Origin: Armatimonadota bacterium
GTDB taxonomy: Bacteria; Armatimonadota; Abditibacteriia; CG2-30-59-28
Direction: 5' to 3'
Length of the DNA: 9,883 nt
NCBI GenBank assembly: GCA_016199605.1
Contig: JACQGJ010000420.1
Location: 1-9,883, forward strand
Positions 1 through 7,697 of the stretch are shown here, in pieces. Both the position numbers and the translations under genes were made by a program. Numbering within the stretch: position 1 is the stretch's first letter; the number at the start of each line of letters is the position of its first letter. Under the pieces are notes generated by a model. That model saw nothing but the letters and a program-made list of their open reading frames with translations. It did no database searches and was not told the DNA's origin.

Positions 1-702
1 ACCTCCGGCATGCCGCGCAAGCCCGGCATGTCCCGGATGGATTTGCTGACGACTAACGCGAACATCATCCGAGGCGTGACTCAGAATATCGTCAAGTACG
101 CGCCGAACTCCATTGTCTTGATGGTTGCCAACCCGCTGGACGTGATGTGTTATGTCGCCCTAAAGACAAGCGGCTTCCCCGCGAACCGTGTCTTCGGGCA
201 GGCGGGTGTGCTCGACTCCGCGCGATTCCGGTTCTTTATCGCCGATGAACTGAAGGTGTCAGTGGAGGACGTCCAGGCGATGGTCCTCGGCGGGCATGGG
301 GATTCGATGGTGCCGCTTCCGTCCTACAGCACGGTGTCGGGGATTCCCGTGACTCATCTCATCGAGCCGGAGCGACTCGCGCAGTTGATCCAACGGACCC
401 GGGACGGCGGCGCGGAGATCGTCGCTCTGCTGAAGACCGGCAGCGCCTACTACGCTCCCGGCGCGGCTTCCGCGCAGATGGTGGAATCCATCGTGCGGAA
501 CAAGCGGAGGCTCCTGCCGACCACCTGCTGGGTCCAGGGTGAGTTTGGTCTGACTGATGTCTACATCGGCGTTCCCGCTATCCTGGGCGCCAAGGGCGTT
601 GAGAAAGTCGTTGAGATACCCCTGACCGATGAGGAGAAAGCCTCGCTGCAGAAATCCGCGGCGGATGTGCAGGAAGGGCAGGAGGCGTGGCAGCAGACAT
701 AG
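1..702 (+). CDS. mdh: Malate dehydrogenase, LDH-like, 5'-truncated by window edge
   Basis: Catalyses NAD-dependent interconversion of malate and oxaloacetate in the cytoplasm. The frame is open from base 1 (Thr-Ser-Gly precede the first Met at base 10), so 233 residues are visible. The family is usually about 305-320 residues, so the N-terminal Rossmann part with the glycine-rich NAD motif lies off the window. Visible active-site landmarks, numbered from base 1, are RKPGMSR (Arg6 and Arg12 bind substrate), Asn44 in VANPLD, Asp72 and Arg75 in LDSARFR, and the catalytic His99 in GGHGDSMVPL. Their spacing matches LDH Asn140, Asp168, Arg171 and His195. Arg rather than Gln at the first position of RKPGMSR is the known determinant for oxaloacetate over pyruvate, so this is a malate rather than a lactate enzyme. 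The stop is TAG at 700-702, with the fumarase alpha gene 17 bases downstream, so the two are very probably co-transcribed. Confidence 0.95.
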   Translation, partial: TSGMPRKPGMSRMDLLTTNANIIRGVTQNIVKYAPNSIVLMVANPLDVMCYVALKTSGFPANRVFGQAGVLDSARFRFFIADELKVSVEDVQAMVLGGHGDSMVPLPSYSTVSGIPVTHLIEPERLAQLIQRTRDGGAEIVALLKTGSAYYAPGAASAQMVESIVRNKRRLLPTTCWVQGEFGLTDVYIGVPAILGAKGVEKVVEIPLTDEEKASLQKSAADVQEGQEAWQQT

Positions 703-719
703 AGGGAATGGGTGGGGAT

Positions 720-1565
720 ATGCGCGAAGTCCATTGCGATCAGATAACCGAGACAATTGCCCGGCTGTGTATCGAAGCTTGCACCGAGTTGGGCTTGGAT
801 GTGATAGCCGGCTTCCAGCGATCTCTGGAAACCGAAACGTCCGAGCTCGGTCGAGAGATCTTGCAGCAACTCATCGAAAACGCGAAGATCGCAGGGCATG
901 AGAAGTTACCGATGTGCCAGGACACCGGGTTTACCTGTGTGATCGTGGAGTTGGGTCAGGAGGTTCATATTACAGGTGGGTATCTCTACGACGCCATCAA
1001 CGAAGGGGTTCGTCGAGGTTACAAGGACGGTCTGCTTCGGAGCAGCATTGTTGAGCATCCTTTGGACCGCAAACCTACTGGTGATAACACTCCGGCCCAC
1101 ATTCACGTGGACATCGTTCCGGGCGACGGTTGCCACCTTTACGTTCTCCCCAAAGGTGGCGGCAGCGAGCAGACGAGCACACTCAAGATGCTTGTGCCTT
1201 CCGATGGCCGCGAAGGGGCTCTGAAGTTCGTAGTGCAGGCGATAGCCAACGCGGGCCCGAACGCGTGTCCTCCACTTGTTGTCGGCGTCGGCCTCGGTGG
1301 GACTTTCGACAAGGCAGCCTTCCTGGCGAAGAAGGCCATTTTTCGGTGCCCCATCGGCACCCCAGCGCAGAATGAGATTGACGCCCAGTTTGAACGAGAC
1401 GTGCTGGAACTTGCGAACAAGACCGGTGTAGGACCCAGCGGGCTTGGCGGGCGCACCACTGCGCTGGCGGTTCATGTTGAATCCTTCCCCTGTCATCTGG
1501 TAGCATTGCCAGTGGCAGTGAATATCCAGTGCCATGCCGCGAGGGTCAAGCACACGAGTATTTGA
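720..1565 (+). CDS. fumA: Class I fumarate hydratase (Fe-S), alpha subunit
   Basis: Large subunit of an oxygen-sensitive [4Fe-4S] hydro-lyase that interconverts fumarate and malate; it pairs with the beta subunit encoded at 2200-2799. The 281 residues correspond to the N-terminal domain of single-chain class I fumarases. The three expected cluster cysteines are present: Cys66 in MCQDTG, Cys183 in NACPP and Cys271 in VNIQCHAAR. Asp68 and His259 match, by motif and spacing, catalytic residues known from the Leishmania enzyme. Also conserved are GDNTPAHIH and GVGLGGTFDKA. I chose ATG 720, which lies a normal distance after the purine-rich GAGGGAA at 702-708 and clears mdh. The frame is open further upstream to 687 and has another ATG at 708, so the start is uncertain by a few codons. 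L(+)-tartrate dehydratase alpha (TtdA) is the main alternative family name, but the mdh/sdh context favours fumarase. A Uma2 gene separates it from its partner. Confidence 0.93.
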   Translation: MREVHCDQITETIARLCIEACTELGLDVIAGFQRSLETETSELGREILQQLIENAKIAGHEKLPMCQDTGFTCVIVELGQEVHITGGYLYDAINEGVRRGYKDGLLRSSIVEHPLDRKPTGDNTPAHIHVDIVPGDGCHLYVLPKGGGSEQTSTLKMLVPSDGREGALKFVVQAIANAGPNACPPLVVGVGLGGTFDKAAFLAKKAIFRCPIGTPAQNEIDAQFERDVLELANKTGVGPSGLGGRTTALAVHVESFPCHLVALPVAVNIQCHAARVKHTSI

Positions 1566-1598
1566 CCAAACAGTCCCGTCAGAGTGAAGGCTAAAGGC

Positions 1599-1605
1599 AG
1601 GTGAG
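1599..1605 (+). promoter_or_regulatory. Ribosome binding site deciding the Uma2 start
   Basis: AGGTGAG lies 4 bases before ATG 1610 and is a good anti-Shine-Dalgarno match. The same frame could begin at GTG 1601, which lies inside this motif and would have to use the weaker AAAGG at 1593-1597. I therefore prefer ATG 1610. Confidence 0.55.
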
Positions 1606-1609
1606 TCAA

Positions 1610-2182
1610 ATGGCTGTTGATGCGATGCCAGTGATGGAGTCGAGAAGGACAATGGCCCTGGAGGAGTTCCGAGGGCTTCCCGAAGGACCGCCACATTACG
1701 AGTACGAAGATGGAGAGTTGATCGAGATGACCGCGCCACTCGTTCCGCACCAGGATCTCTCTTTTGAGGTCACGGCAGCAATTAAGGGGCACGTCAAACA
1801 ACACGAATTGGGGCTCGTTTACCAGGCTGTCGACGTGGAGCTTCCCAAAATCAACCGCACCTACATACCGGACATCATTTTCATTTCACACGTTCGCGGG
1901 AATGTCCTGGGTGACGATGGCAGAGTCCACGATGCCCCTGATCTCGTGGTCGAGATCGTTTCTCCCCATGGTAGGGGTCGCGACCGATTGACCAAGTTCA
2001 ACAATTACTTCCGTGGTGGGGTCGAATGGTACTGGATCGTCGACGCGGAGGAGTTGACCGTGGAGGAGTTTCACGCCATGTCGGAGGGCTACGTGCAGGT
2101 CAGCAGCGCGGATCTCGGCGAGATCTTCCAGTCAAAAGCGTTACCGGGTCTGGAATTCAACCTGAAGGAACTCGTCGGATAA
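1610..2182 (+). CDS. Uma2-family (DUF820) PD-(D/E)XK nuclease-fold protein
   Basis: A 190-residue protein of the Uma2/DUF820 family, a restriction-endonuclease-like fold whose cellular role is not established. Recognition rests on the ordered family motifs: YEYEDGELIEM near residues 30-40, YIPDIIFIS with Pro87-Asp88, PDLVVEIVSP with Asp111 and Glu115, then RGRDRLTKFNNYF with Lys129, and GVEWYWIVD at 138-145. The putative metal-binding and catalytic set (Glu37, Asp88, Glu115, Lys129) looks intact, so the gene does not look decayed. No signal peptide or membrane segment is visible. It sits in the same orientation between fumarase alpha (44-base gap) and beta (17-base gap), so it is probably translated from the same mRNA, yet it has no known link to the TCA cycle. 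Uma2 genes are often multicopy and mobile in Cyanobacteria, Chloroflexota and Armatimonadota, so insertion as a passenger is plausible (inference). Confidence 0.88.
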   Translation: MAVDAMPVMESRRTMALEEFRGLPEGPPHYEYEDGELIEMTAPLVPHQDLSFEVTAAIKGHVKQHELGLVYQAVDVELPKINRTYIPDIIFISHVRGNVLGDDGRVHDAPDLVVEIVSPHGRGRDRLTKFNNYFRGGVEWYWIVDAEELTVEEFHAMSEGYVQVSSADLGEIFQSKALPGLEFNLKELVG

Positions 2183-2199
2183 AGCAAAGGGGCGCAGCC

Positions 2200-2799
2200 A
2201 TGGCCGATGTCATCAATCTTCATCCTCCACTGACGGAAGAAGACATGCTCAGTCTCAAAGCAGGAGACCGAGTTCTGATCACCGGAACTCTGATCACCGG
2301 TCGCGACGCGGCGCACCGCAGGCTGATGGATTTGATTGAGAAAGGCGAGCCGCTGCCCATTGATGTGGCCGGTCAGATGATCTACTACGTAGGACCGTCG
2401 CCGGCCCCTCCCGGAGCGCCCATTGGCTCCGCCGGTCCAACCACAGCCTACCGAATGGACAAGTACGTTGAACCGCTACTGAAACTCGGGCTGAGGGCAA
2501 CCATTGGCAAAGGCTTTCGAGGCGCCACCGTTAAAGAAGCCCTGAAGACGTACAAGGCCGTGCATCTGCACGCCATCGGGGGATTGGGGGCGTTGTTAAG
2601 CAAACGGATCAAGTCCGCCAGGATCATTGCCTATGAGGATCTCGGACCGGAAGCCATCTACGAGTTCGACGTAGAGGATTTCCCGGTCATTGTGGCGAAC
2701 GATGCCCATGGGGGAGATGTTTACTCCACCAACGTGCGACAGTTTTCTGAGCTGCCTGAGTTTGAGCCTTCGTGGGTTGGAGGACAACTGGCAGGATAG
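2200..2799 (+). CDS. fumB: Class I fumarate hydratase (Fe-S), beta subunit
   Basis: Small subunit of the heterodimeric Fe-S fumarase, equivalent to the C-terminal domain of single-chain class I enzymes; 199 residues. Visible motifs in order are LITGRDAAHRR (32-41), PIGSAGPTTAYRMDKY (74-89), TIGKG (101-105), AIGGLGALLSKRI (125-137), and a C-terminal EDLGPEAIYEFDVEDFP followed by NDAHGGDVY. Arg35, Thr81, Arg85 and Lys104 correspond to substrate-contacting residues known in the Leishmania enzyme. ATG 2200 is chosen because AAAGGGG at 2186-2192 is 7 bases upstream and the family N-terminus begins here. The frame is open back to 2026, but that extension overlaps the Uma2 gene and its translation is Arg-rich and unlike the family. 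TtdB (tartrate dehydratase beta) is the homologous alternative. The alpha subunit carries all three cluster cysteines, so this chain alone should be inactive. Confidence 0.93.
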   Translation: MADVINLHPPLTEEDMLSLKAGDRVLITGTLITGRDAAHRRLMDLIEKGEPLPIDVAGQMIYYVGPSPAPPGAPIGSAGPTTAYRMDKYVEPLLKLGLRATIGKGFRGATVKEALKTYKAVHLHAIGGLGALLSKRIKSARIIAYEDLGPEAIYEFDVEDFPVIVANDAHGGDVYSTNVRQFSELPEFEPSWVGGQLAG

Positions 2800-2859
2800 A
2801 GTCGGAGGGCTCATTGGTGATGGTTCATGCTCAGCCTCGTCGGCCGCCGAACCGTCACC

Positions 2860-2893
2860 CTTAACTCTATACTAACCACCATAAACCATATAG
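2860..2893 (+). promoter_or_regulatory. Possible promoter patch upstream of acs
   Basis: In the 105-base gap between the fumarase beta gene and acs, this stretch is strikingly AT-rich against a GC-rich background and contains TATACT at 2868-2873, one mismatch from the sigma-70 -10 consensus. No convincing -35 hexamer lies 16-18 bases upstream. It may mark a separate acs promoter, but base composition is most of the evidence. Confidence 0.25.
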
Positions 2894-2898
2894 GAGTG
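2891..2898 (+). promoter_or_regulatory. Ribosome binding site of acs
   Basis: TAGGAGTG ends 6 bases before ATG 2905. It fixes the acs start there rather than at the in-frame ATG 2827, which would add 26 residues not typical of the family. Confidence 0.75.
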
Positions 2899-2904
2899 AT
2901 ACGT

Positions 2905-5016
2905 ATGGCACGACAGGAAGCTGGCGTTACTGAAGCTCAAATCGCGGTTCACTGGAAAGAGGAGGAATGCCTCACCCCCTCAGTGAAGTTCATCGGGCAG
3001 GCACACGCCTCGGACCCGAGCATACTCCAGCGGTTTACCGAGGACAAGTTCCCGGAATGCTTCAGAGAGTATGCCGACCTTTTGACGTGGGACCAATACT
3101 GGCATACGACTCTCGACACAAGCAATCCCCCTTTCTGGAAGTGGTTCGTGGGAGGCAAGCTGAACGCCTCCTACAACTGCGTCGACAGGCACTTGGAGCA
3201 AAACCGCAACAAGGCTGCGCTAATTTGCGTCCCCGAGCCCGAAGATGAAGAGGACCGGGTCATCACCTACCAGGAACTTTACGTTCAGGTGAATGAGTTC
3301 GCGGCTCTTCTGAGAGATTGCTGCGGCCTCAAAGCCGGCGATCGTGTGACTTTCCATCTGCCCATGCTTCCGGAACTGCCTGTATCGATGCTGGCGTGTG
3401 CTCGTCTCGGAGTGATCCATTCACAGGTGTTCGGCGGCTTCAGCGGTCAGGCCTGTGGCGACCGCATCGTCGACTCCGGTAGTCACGTCCTTATCACCAT
3501 GGACGCCTACTACCGAAACGGCGATCTGATCGACCACAAGGTGAAAGCAGACCAGGCCGCCGAGCACGCGGAAAGGAACGGCATGAAGGTGGACAAAGTC
3601 CTCGTCTGGCAGCGTTACCCCGGCAAGTATTCCTCCTCTGTCCCCATGAAAGATGGACGGGATTATTTCGTCAATGATCTTCTCACGGAATACCGAGGAG
3701 CAAGGGTCGCACCAGTGTCCATGCCCGCCGAAGCCCCTCTGTTCTTGATGTACACCAGCGGCACAACGGCCAAGCCGAAAGGTTGCCAACACAGCACGGG
3801 TGGCTACCTCGCCTACGTAGCAGGGACCTCGAAGTTCTACCAGGACATCCACCCGGAGGACACTTACTGGTGTATGGCTGATATCGGGTGGATCACTGGC
3901 CATTCGTACATCGTTTACGGGCCTTTGGCCCTCTGCGCGACGAGCGTCATGTATGAGGGCGTGCCCGTCTACCCGGACGCGGGGCGCGCCTGGCGTATTG
4001 CAGAACGCCTCAATGTCAATATCTTCCACACCGCTCCGACGACGATCCGCATGCTGAGGAAGGCAGGGCCGGACGAGCCCCGAAAGTACCAGTACCATTT
4101 CAAACACATGACGACCGTGGGTGAACCGATCGAGCCGGAAGTGTGGCGTTGGTACTATGAGGCTGTTGGCAAAGGCGAAGCGGTGATTGTTGACACTTGG
4201 TGGCAAACAGAGACGGGGGGCTTCATTGGGACCACTTTGCCCGCGCTGCACCCCATGAAGCCGGGAAGCTGTGGACCTGGAGCGTTAGGGATATTTCCCG
4301 CGATCTATGATGAAGAGGGAAAAGAGGTGGAAGCCGGAAGCGGCAAGGCAGGCAACATCTGCATCCGGAACCCCTGGCCCGGGATTTTCCAGACCATCTG
4401 GGGAGACCCGGACCGTTTCGTCAGGACCTATTTCGCGAAGTACTGCAAGAACAAGGACAGCAAGGATTGGCGGGACTGGCCTTACCTTGCCGGCGATGGC
4501 GCTACGCAAGCAGCGGATGGGTACTTCCGCATCCTTGGACGCGTCGACGATGTCATCAATGTCGCCGGTCACCGTCTGGGAACCAAGGAATTGGAGTCCG
4601 CCAGCCTTACCGTCGAGGAGATCACAGAGGCTGCGGCTGTCCCGGTCCTGGATGAAATGAGAGGCAGAGCAGTGGAGATGTACGTCGCCCTGCGGCCCGG
4701 ACTCAGTCCCAGCGAGGAGATTGCGACGAAGGTGTCGAAAGCCATCGAAGACATCATCGGCAAGATCGCCCGACCCAAGCATGTGTGGATTGTGCCAGAT
4801 ATGCCTAAGACGCGTTCGGGGAAGATCATGCGACGAGTCCTCGCCGGTATATCGAATTTCGCGGACCCTGGCGACATTATGACTCTGGCAAACCCGGAAA
4901 TCGTCGAAGAAGTTCGTCACAAAGTGCAGGCGGAGAAAGTGGCGATCGGGGAGGTCCCACGGGAGTTGTCGCCTGAGGAACTCGAGGAAATCAAGAGGTT
5001 TGGCAATGTGGATTAG
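2905..5016 (+). CDS. acs: Acetyl-CoA synthetase (AMP-forming)
   Basis: Activates acetate with ATP and CoA, through acetyl-AMP, to acetyl-CoA in the cytoplasm. The 703 residues hold the ACS N-terminal region (WDQYWHTTLD near 62-71), the adenylate-forming phosphate loop YTSGTTAKPKG at 283-293, ADIGWITGHSY at 325-335, VGEP at 405-408, VDTWWQTETGG at 429-439, GRVDDVINVAGHRLGT at 545-560, and PKTRSGKIMRR at 634-644. Trp433 matches the tryptophan that restricts the acyl pocket to acetate in Salmonella Acs (Trp414), supporting acetate over longer acids. Lys640 is the catalytic lysine that is reversibly acetylated in many Acs enzymes. Two oddities: the phosphate loop has Thr-Ala where Acs usually has Ser-Thr-Gly, and about 60 residues follow Lys640, ending in a charged tail longer than in enterobacterial Acs. 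It lies between the fumarase and Sdh genes with 105- and 102-base gaps, so it may have its own promoter. Confidence 0.93.
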   Translation: MARQEAGVTEAQIAVHWKEEECLTPSVKFIGQAHASDPSILQRFTEDKFPECFREYADLLTWDQYWHTTLDTSNPPFWKWFVGGKLNASYNCVDRHLEQNRNKAALICVPEPEDEEDRVITYQELYVQVNEFAALLRDCCGLKAGDRVTFHLPMLPELPVSMLACARLGVIHSQVFGGFSGQACGDRIVDSGSHVLITMDAYYRNGDLIDHKVKADQAAEHAERNGMKVDKVLVWQRYPGKYSSSVPMKDGRDYFVNDLLTEYRGARVAPVSMPAEAPLFLMYTSGTTAKPKGCQHSTGGYLAYVAGTSKFYQDIHPEDTYWCMADIGWITGHSYIVYGPLALCATSVMYEGVPVYPDAGRAWRIAERLNVNIFHTAPTTIRMLRKAGPDEPRKYQYHFKHMTTVGEPIEPEVWRWYYEAVGKGEAVIVDTWWQTETGGFIGTTLPALHPMKPGSCGPGALGIFPAIYDEEGKEVEAGSGKAGNICIRNPWPGIFQTIWGDPDRFVRTYFAKYCKNKDSKDWRDWPYLAGDGATQAADGYFRILGRVDDVINVAGHRLGTKELESASLTVEEITEAAAVPVLDEMRGRAVEMYVALRPGLSPSEEIATKVSKAIEDIIGKIARPKHVWIVPDMPKTRSGKIMRRVLAGISNFADPGDIMTLANPEIVEEVRHKVQAEKVAIGEVPRELSPEELEEIKRFGNVD

Positions 5017-5118
5017 CAGGCCAGATGTTTGCAGTTAGGCATTACGGAGATCACGACGGGGGCCTGATAGCTTCAAGATGTGCCCTGTGTTCTTGTGGCT
5101 CTTTCCGCGGGGTAATGA

Positions 5119-5781
5119 ATGTCCTGGTTCACCAAAGCTCTGAAGTCCTCCGTTGGTAAGAAATTCGTGTTGGGTTTGACCGGACTCGCTCTGGTTGGTT
5201 TTCTAATCGAGCACCTGGTTGGCAATCTCTTGTTGTATAAGGGAGCCGATTCCTTCAATGGCTATGCCCACATGCTGGAATCGAGCGAGTTGATCCTTCC
5301 GGCCGAGTTGGGGCTGCTGGCGCTCTTCCTGGTGCACATCGTCCTGGCGATCACCGTGACGGTCGGGAACAAGTCGGCGCGTCCTGAGGTTTACTCCATG
5401 TACGCATCGAAAGGCGGCCGCACTCTCGCCTCCAAGACGATGATCTATACAGGGATCCTCATCTTCGTGTTCCTTGTGCTACACCTCGTGCATTTTCGAT
5501 TTGGGGTGCAATCGCTTGATGCCGAAGGCAGAAGGAATCTCTACGCGGCGGTCTTGGCGCTCTTCCGGAGTCCCGTCTACGTTGCCTGGTACGTGCTTGC
5601 GGTCTGCCTCGTCGGGCTCCATGTCAGCCACGGATTTCAGAGCGCTTTGCGCTCGATCGGTGTGAATCATCCGAAGTATGCCCCAGCCCTCGAGGCACTT
5701 TCCCTCCTTTTCGGTTTCCTGTTTGCGATCGGGTTCAGCTCGTTTGCCCTCTGGGCGCACTTCTTCAAAGGGGGCAGCTAA
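5119..5781 (+). CDS. sdhC: Succinate dehydrogenase cytochrome b subunit, b558 type
   Basis: Single-chain membrane anchor of a type-B succinate:quinone oxidoreductase. It holds haem b and passes electrons from the SdhAB head to the quinone pool, usually menaquinone in this type. The 220 residues contain about five hydrophobic membrane segments: roughly 15-40, 62-83, 106-127, 152-172 and 193-215. Candidate haem ligands are His32 (EHLVGN), His51 (YAHML), His73 (LVHIVL), His122/His125 (LHLVHFRFG) and His168/His171 (GLHVSHGFQSALRSIG); seven histidines in or next to the segments suit a dihaem anchor. The last motif is typical of the family. There is no separate sdhD, as expected when one chain carries five helices. 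The start at ATG 5119 is supported by the family N-terminus (a short cytoplasmic SSVGKK segment); only GGGG at 5109-5112 serves as a ribosome site. The stop overlaps the sdhA start in TAATG, implying translational coupling. Confidence 0.93.
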   Translation: MSWFTKALKSSVGKKFVLGLTGLALVGFLIEHLVGNLLLYKGADSFNGYAHMLESSELILPAELGLLALFLVHIVLAITVTVGNKSARPEVYSMYASKGGRTLASKTMIYTGILIFVFLVLHLVHFRFGVQSLDAEGRRNLYAAVLALFRSPVYVAWYVLAVCLVGLHVSHGFQSALRSIGVNHPKYAPALEALSLLFGFLFAIGFSSFALWAHFFKGGS

Positions 5782-7694
5782 TGGCACTGGACGCCAAGAT
5801 TCCTGAGGGTCCCCTCGACAAGAAGTGGGACCGGTATCGGTTTGAAGTGAAGCTTGTGAACCCCGCCAACAAGCGGAAGTTCGACATCCTCGTTGTGGGG
5901 ACAGGGCTGGCGGGGGCTTCCGCCGCCGCGAGTCTCGCGGAACTCGGATACAAGGTCAAGGCCTTCTGTCTCCAGGATAGTCCCCGCCGCGCACACAGCA
6001 TCGCTGCTCAAGGGGGGATCAATGCCGCGAAGAACTATGCCAATGACGGCGACAGCGTCCATCGGCTGTTCTACGACACCATTAAAGGCGGTGATTTCCG
6101 AGCTCGGGAAGGCAACGTCCACCGACTCGCCGAAGTCAGCGGGAACATCATCGATCAATGTGTGGCCCAAGGCGTGCCCTTCGCCAGAGAATACGGGGGA
6201 CTTCTACAGACCCGGTCGTTTGGTGGAGCGCAGCTCTCCCGTACTTTCTATGCGAGGGGCCAAACCGGCCAGCAGTTGCTTCTCGGAGCTTACGGCGCTT
6301 TGATGAGGCAGGTTGCCAATGGTCAGGTGGAACTGTACCCGCGCCATGAGATGCTGGACCTGGTCGTCGTGGAGGGCGTCGCTCGCGGGATCATCACACG
6401 CAATCTTCTTGACGGGGAGGTCGAAGTTCACACCGGGCATGCCGTCGTCCTGGCAACCGGCGGCTACACCAATGTCTTCTACCTATCCACCAACGCGGCG
6501 TCCTGCAACGTGACGGCCACTTGGCGCGCCTGCCGGCGCGGGGCGTTTTTCGCCAATCCGTGCTACACGCAGATACACCCGACCTGCATCCCTGTTCATG
6601 GCGAACACCAATCGAAACTCACGTTAATGAGCGAAAGCCTGCGCAACGATGGCCGTGTCTGGGTGCCGAAGACACCGGGAGACAAGCGACCTGCCGAAGC
6701 CCTTCCCGAGGAAGATCGGGACTACTTCCTTGAGCGAAAGTATCCCTCCTTCGGGAATCTCGTTCCCCGTGACGTTGCCTCAAGGAACGCCAAGCAGGTG
6801 TGCGATGAGGGCAAAGGCGTCGGCGAAACGGGGCGGGCGGTGTACCTCGACTTCGCGGACGCCATCAAGCGAGACGGAGAGGACGCGATCCGGGAGCAGT
6901 ACGGCAACCTCTTCGATATGTATGAGCGCATCACCGGTGAGAATGCCTACAAAATGCCCATGCGGATCTACCCTGCGCCCCACTACGCGATGGGAGGCTT
7001 GTGGGTAGACTACAACCTCATGAGTAATCTTCCCGGGTTGTTCGTGCTCGGCGAAGCGAATTTCTCAGACCATGGCGCCAACCGTCTGGGGGCAAGCGCC
7101 TTGATGCAGGGCTTGGCAGACGGCTACTTCATCCTCCCCTACACGATCGGTGGATACCTCGTTGGAGCGTCGCTGCCGGCGGTGTCCCCCGATCATGACG
7201 CCGTCAAGGAAGCGAAGGCTGCCGCCAGTGAACGGGTTCACCAACTCCTCGCTCTTCAGGGCAAGCGAACCGTTGATGAGTTTCACCGGGAGCTGGGATT
7301 ACTACTGTGGAACCGGTGCGGCATGTCGCGCAATGAGGCTGGTCTCCAAGAGGCCAAGGAGAAGATCCCGCAGATCCGCGAGGAGTTCTGGCAGAATGCC
7401 ACAGTCCTGGGTTCTGACGGAGAACTCAACCAGGTCCTCGAGCGTGCCGGGCGAGTCGCTGACTTCCTCGAATTCGGCGAGTTGCTCGTGGAAGATGCAC
7501 TCCACCGTCACGAATCGTGTGGCAGTCATTTCAGAGAGGAAAGCCAGACCCCCGAGAACGAAGCGCTCCGCGACGACGAGAACTTCGCCTATGTCGCCGC
7601 CTGGGAATACCAGGGAGTCGGTCAGTCTTCGAGGCTGCATAAAGAGTCGCTGCAATTTGAGGACGTGAAACCCGCAACACGGAGCTACAAGTAG
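5781..7694 (+). CDS. sdhA: Succinate dehydrogenase flavoprotein subunit
   Basis: Catalytic subunit that oxidises succinate to fumarate using covalently bound FAD, on the cytoplasmic face of the membrane. The 637 residues are a normal length for the type-B (Bacillus/Bacteroidota-like) group, and the N-terminus KWDRYRFEVKLVNPANKRK is characteristic of that group. The dinucleotide-binding motif is GTGLAG at 40-45. His72 in HSIAAQGG is the FAD-attachment histidine. Active-site residues are His266 in TQIHPT, Arg330/Arg335 in PRDVASR, His401 in APHYAMGG and Arg435 in GANRLGASAL, all present. The C-terminal helical domain carries RHESCGSHFREE, also as expected. GGGGGC just upstream (about 5770-5775) and the one-base overlap with sdhC suggest coupled translation. 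An unusually long, structured 147-base spacer then separates it from sdhB. Fumarate reductase is the homologous alternative; the context favours succinate dehydrogenase, but direction cannot be read from sequence. Confidence 0.96.
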   Translation: MALDAKIPEGPLDKKWDRYRFEVKLVNPANKRKFDILVVGTGLAGASAAASLAELGYKVKAFCLQDSPRRAHSIAAQGGINAAKNYANDGDSVHRLFYDTIKGGDFRAREGNVHRLAEVSGNIIDQCVAQGVPFAREYGGLLQTRSFGGAQLSRTFYARGQTGQQLLLGAYGALMRQVANGQVELYPRHEMLDLVVVEGVARGIITRNLLDGEVEVHTGHAVVLATGGYTNVFYLSTNAASCNVTATWRACRRGAFFANPCYTQIHPTCIPVHGEHQSKLTLMSESLRNDGRVWVPKTPGDKRPAEALPEEDRDYFLERKYPSFGNLVPRDVASRNAKQVCDEGKGVGETGRAVYLDFADAIKRDGEDAIREQYGNLFDMYERITGENAYKMPMRIYPAPHYAMGGLWVDYNLMSNLPGLFVLGEANFSDHGANRLGASALMQGLADGYFILPYTIGGYLVGASLPAVSPDHDAVKEAKAAASERVHQLLALQGKRTVDEFHRELGLLLWNRCGMSRNEAGLQEAKEKIPQIREEFWQNATVLGSDGELNQVLERAGRVADFLEFGELLVEDALHRHESCGSHFREESQTPENEALRDDENFAYVAAWEYQGVGQSSRLHKESLQFEDVKPATRSYK

Positions 7695-7697
7695 ACG

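Noticed and set aside
906..1739. Long minus-strand open frame of 277 codons opposite the fumarase alpha gene
   Set aside because: The plus strand carries conserved fumarase motifs including all three cluster cysteines. The minus translation is low in recognisable motifs and is a shadow of GC-rich codon usage.
1610..2182. Uma2 gene as part of a defence island or restriction system
   Set aside because: No methyltransferase, toxin-antitoxin partner, integrase or other defence gene is nearby; all other co-oriented neighbours are central metabolism.
2026..2199. 58-residue N-terminal extension of the fumarase beta frame
   Set aside because: It overlaps the conserved 3' half of the Uma2 gene, is Arg/Gly-rich, and a good ribosome site precedes ATG 2200.
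3421..4251. Long minus-strand open frame of 276 codons opposite acs
   Set aside because: It lies entirely within the conserved catalytic core of acs and its translation is His/Arg/Pro-rich with no family resemblance: a coding shadow.
5017..5066. Inverted repeat CAGGCC / GGCCTG directly after the acs stop, considered as a terminator
   Set aside because: Only six pairs around a 38-base loop and no T-run after it.
5025..5159. A 44-codon open frame starting at ATG 5025 in the acs-sdhC gap, with a CxxCxC cluster
   Set aside because: No ribosome site precedes it, it runs out of frame into sdhC, and nothing in it resembles a known family. A chance frame is the simpler reading.
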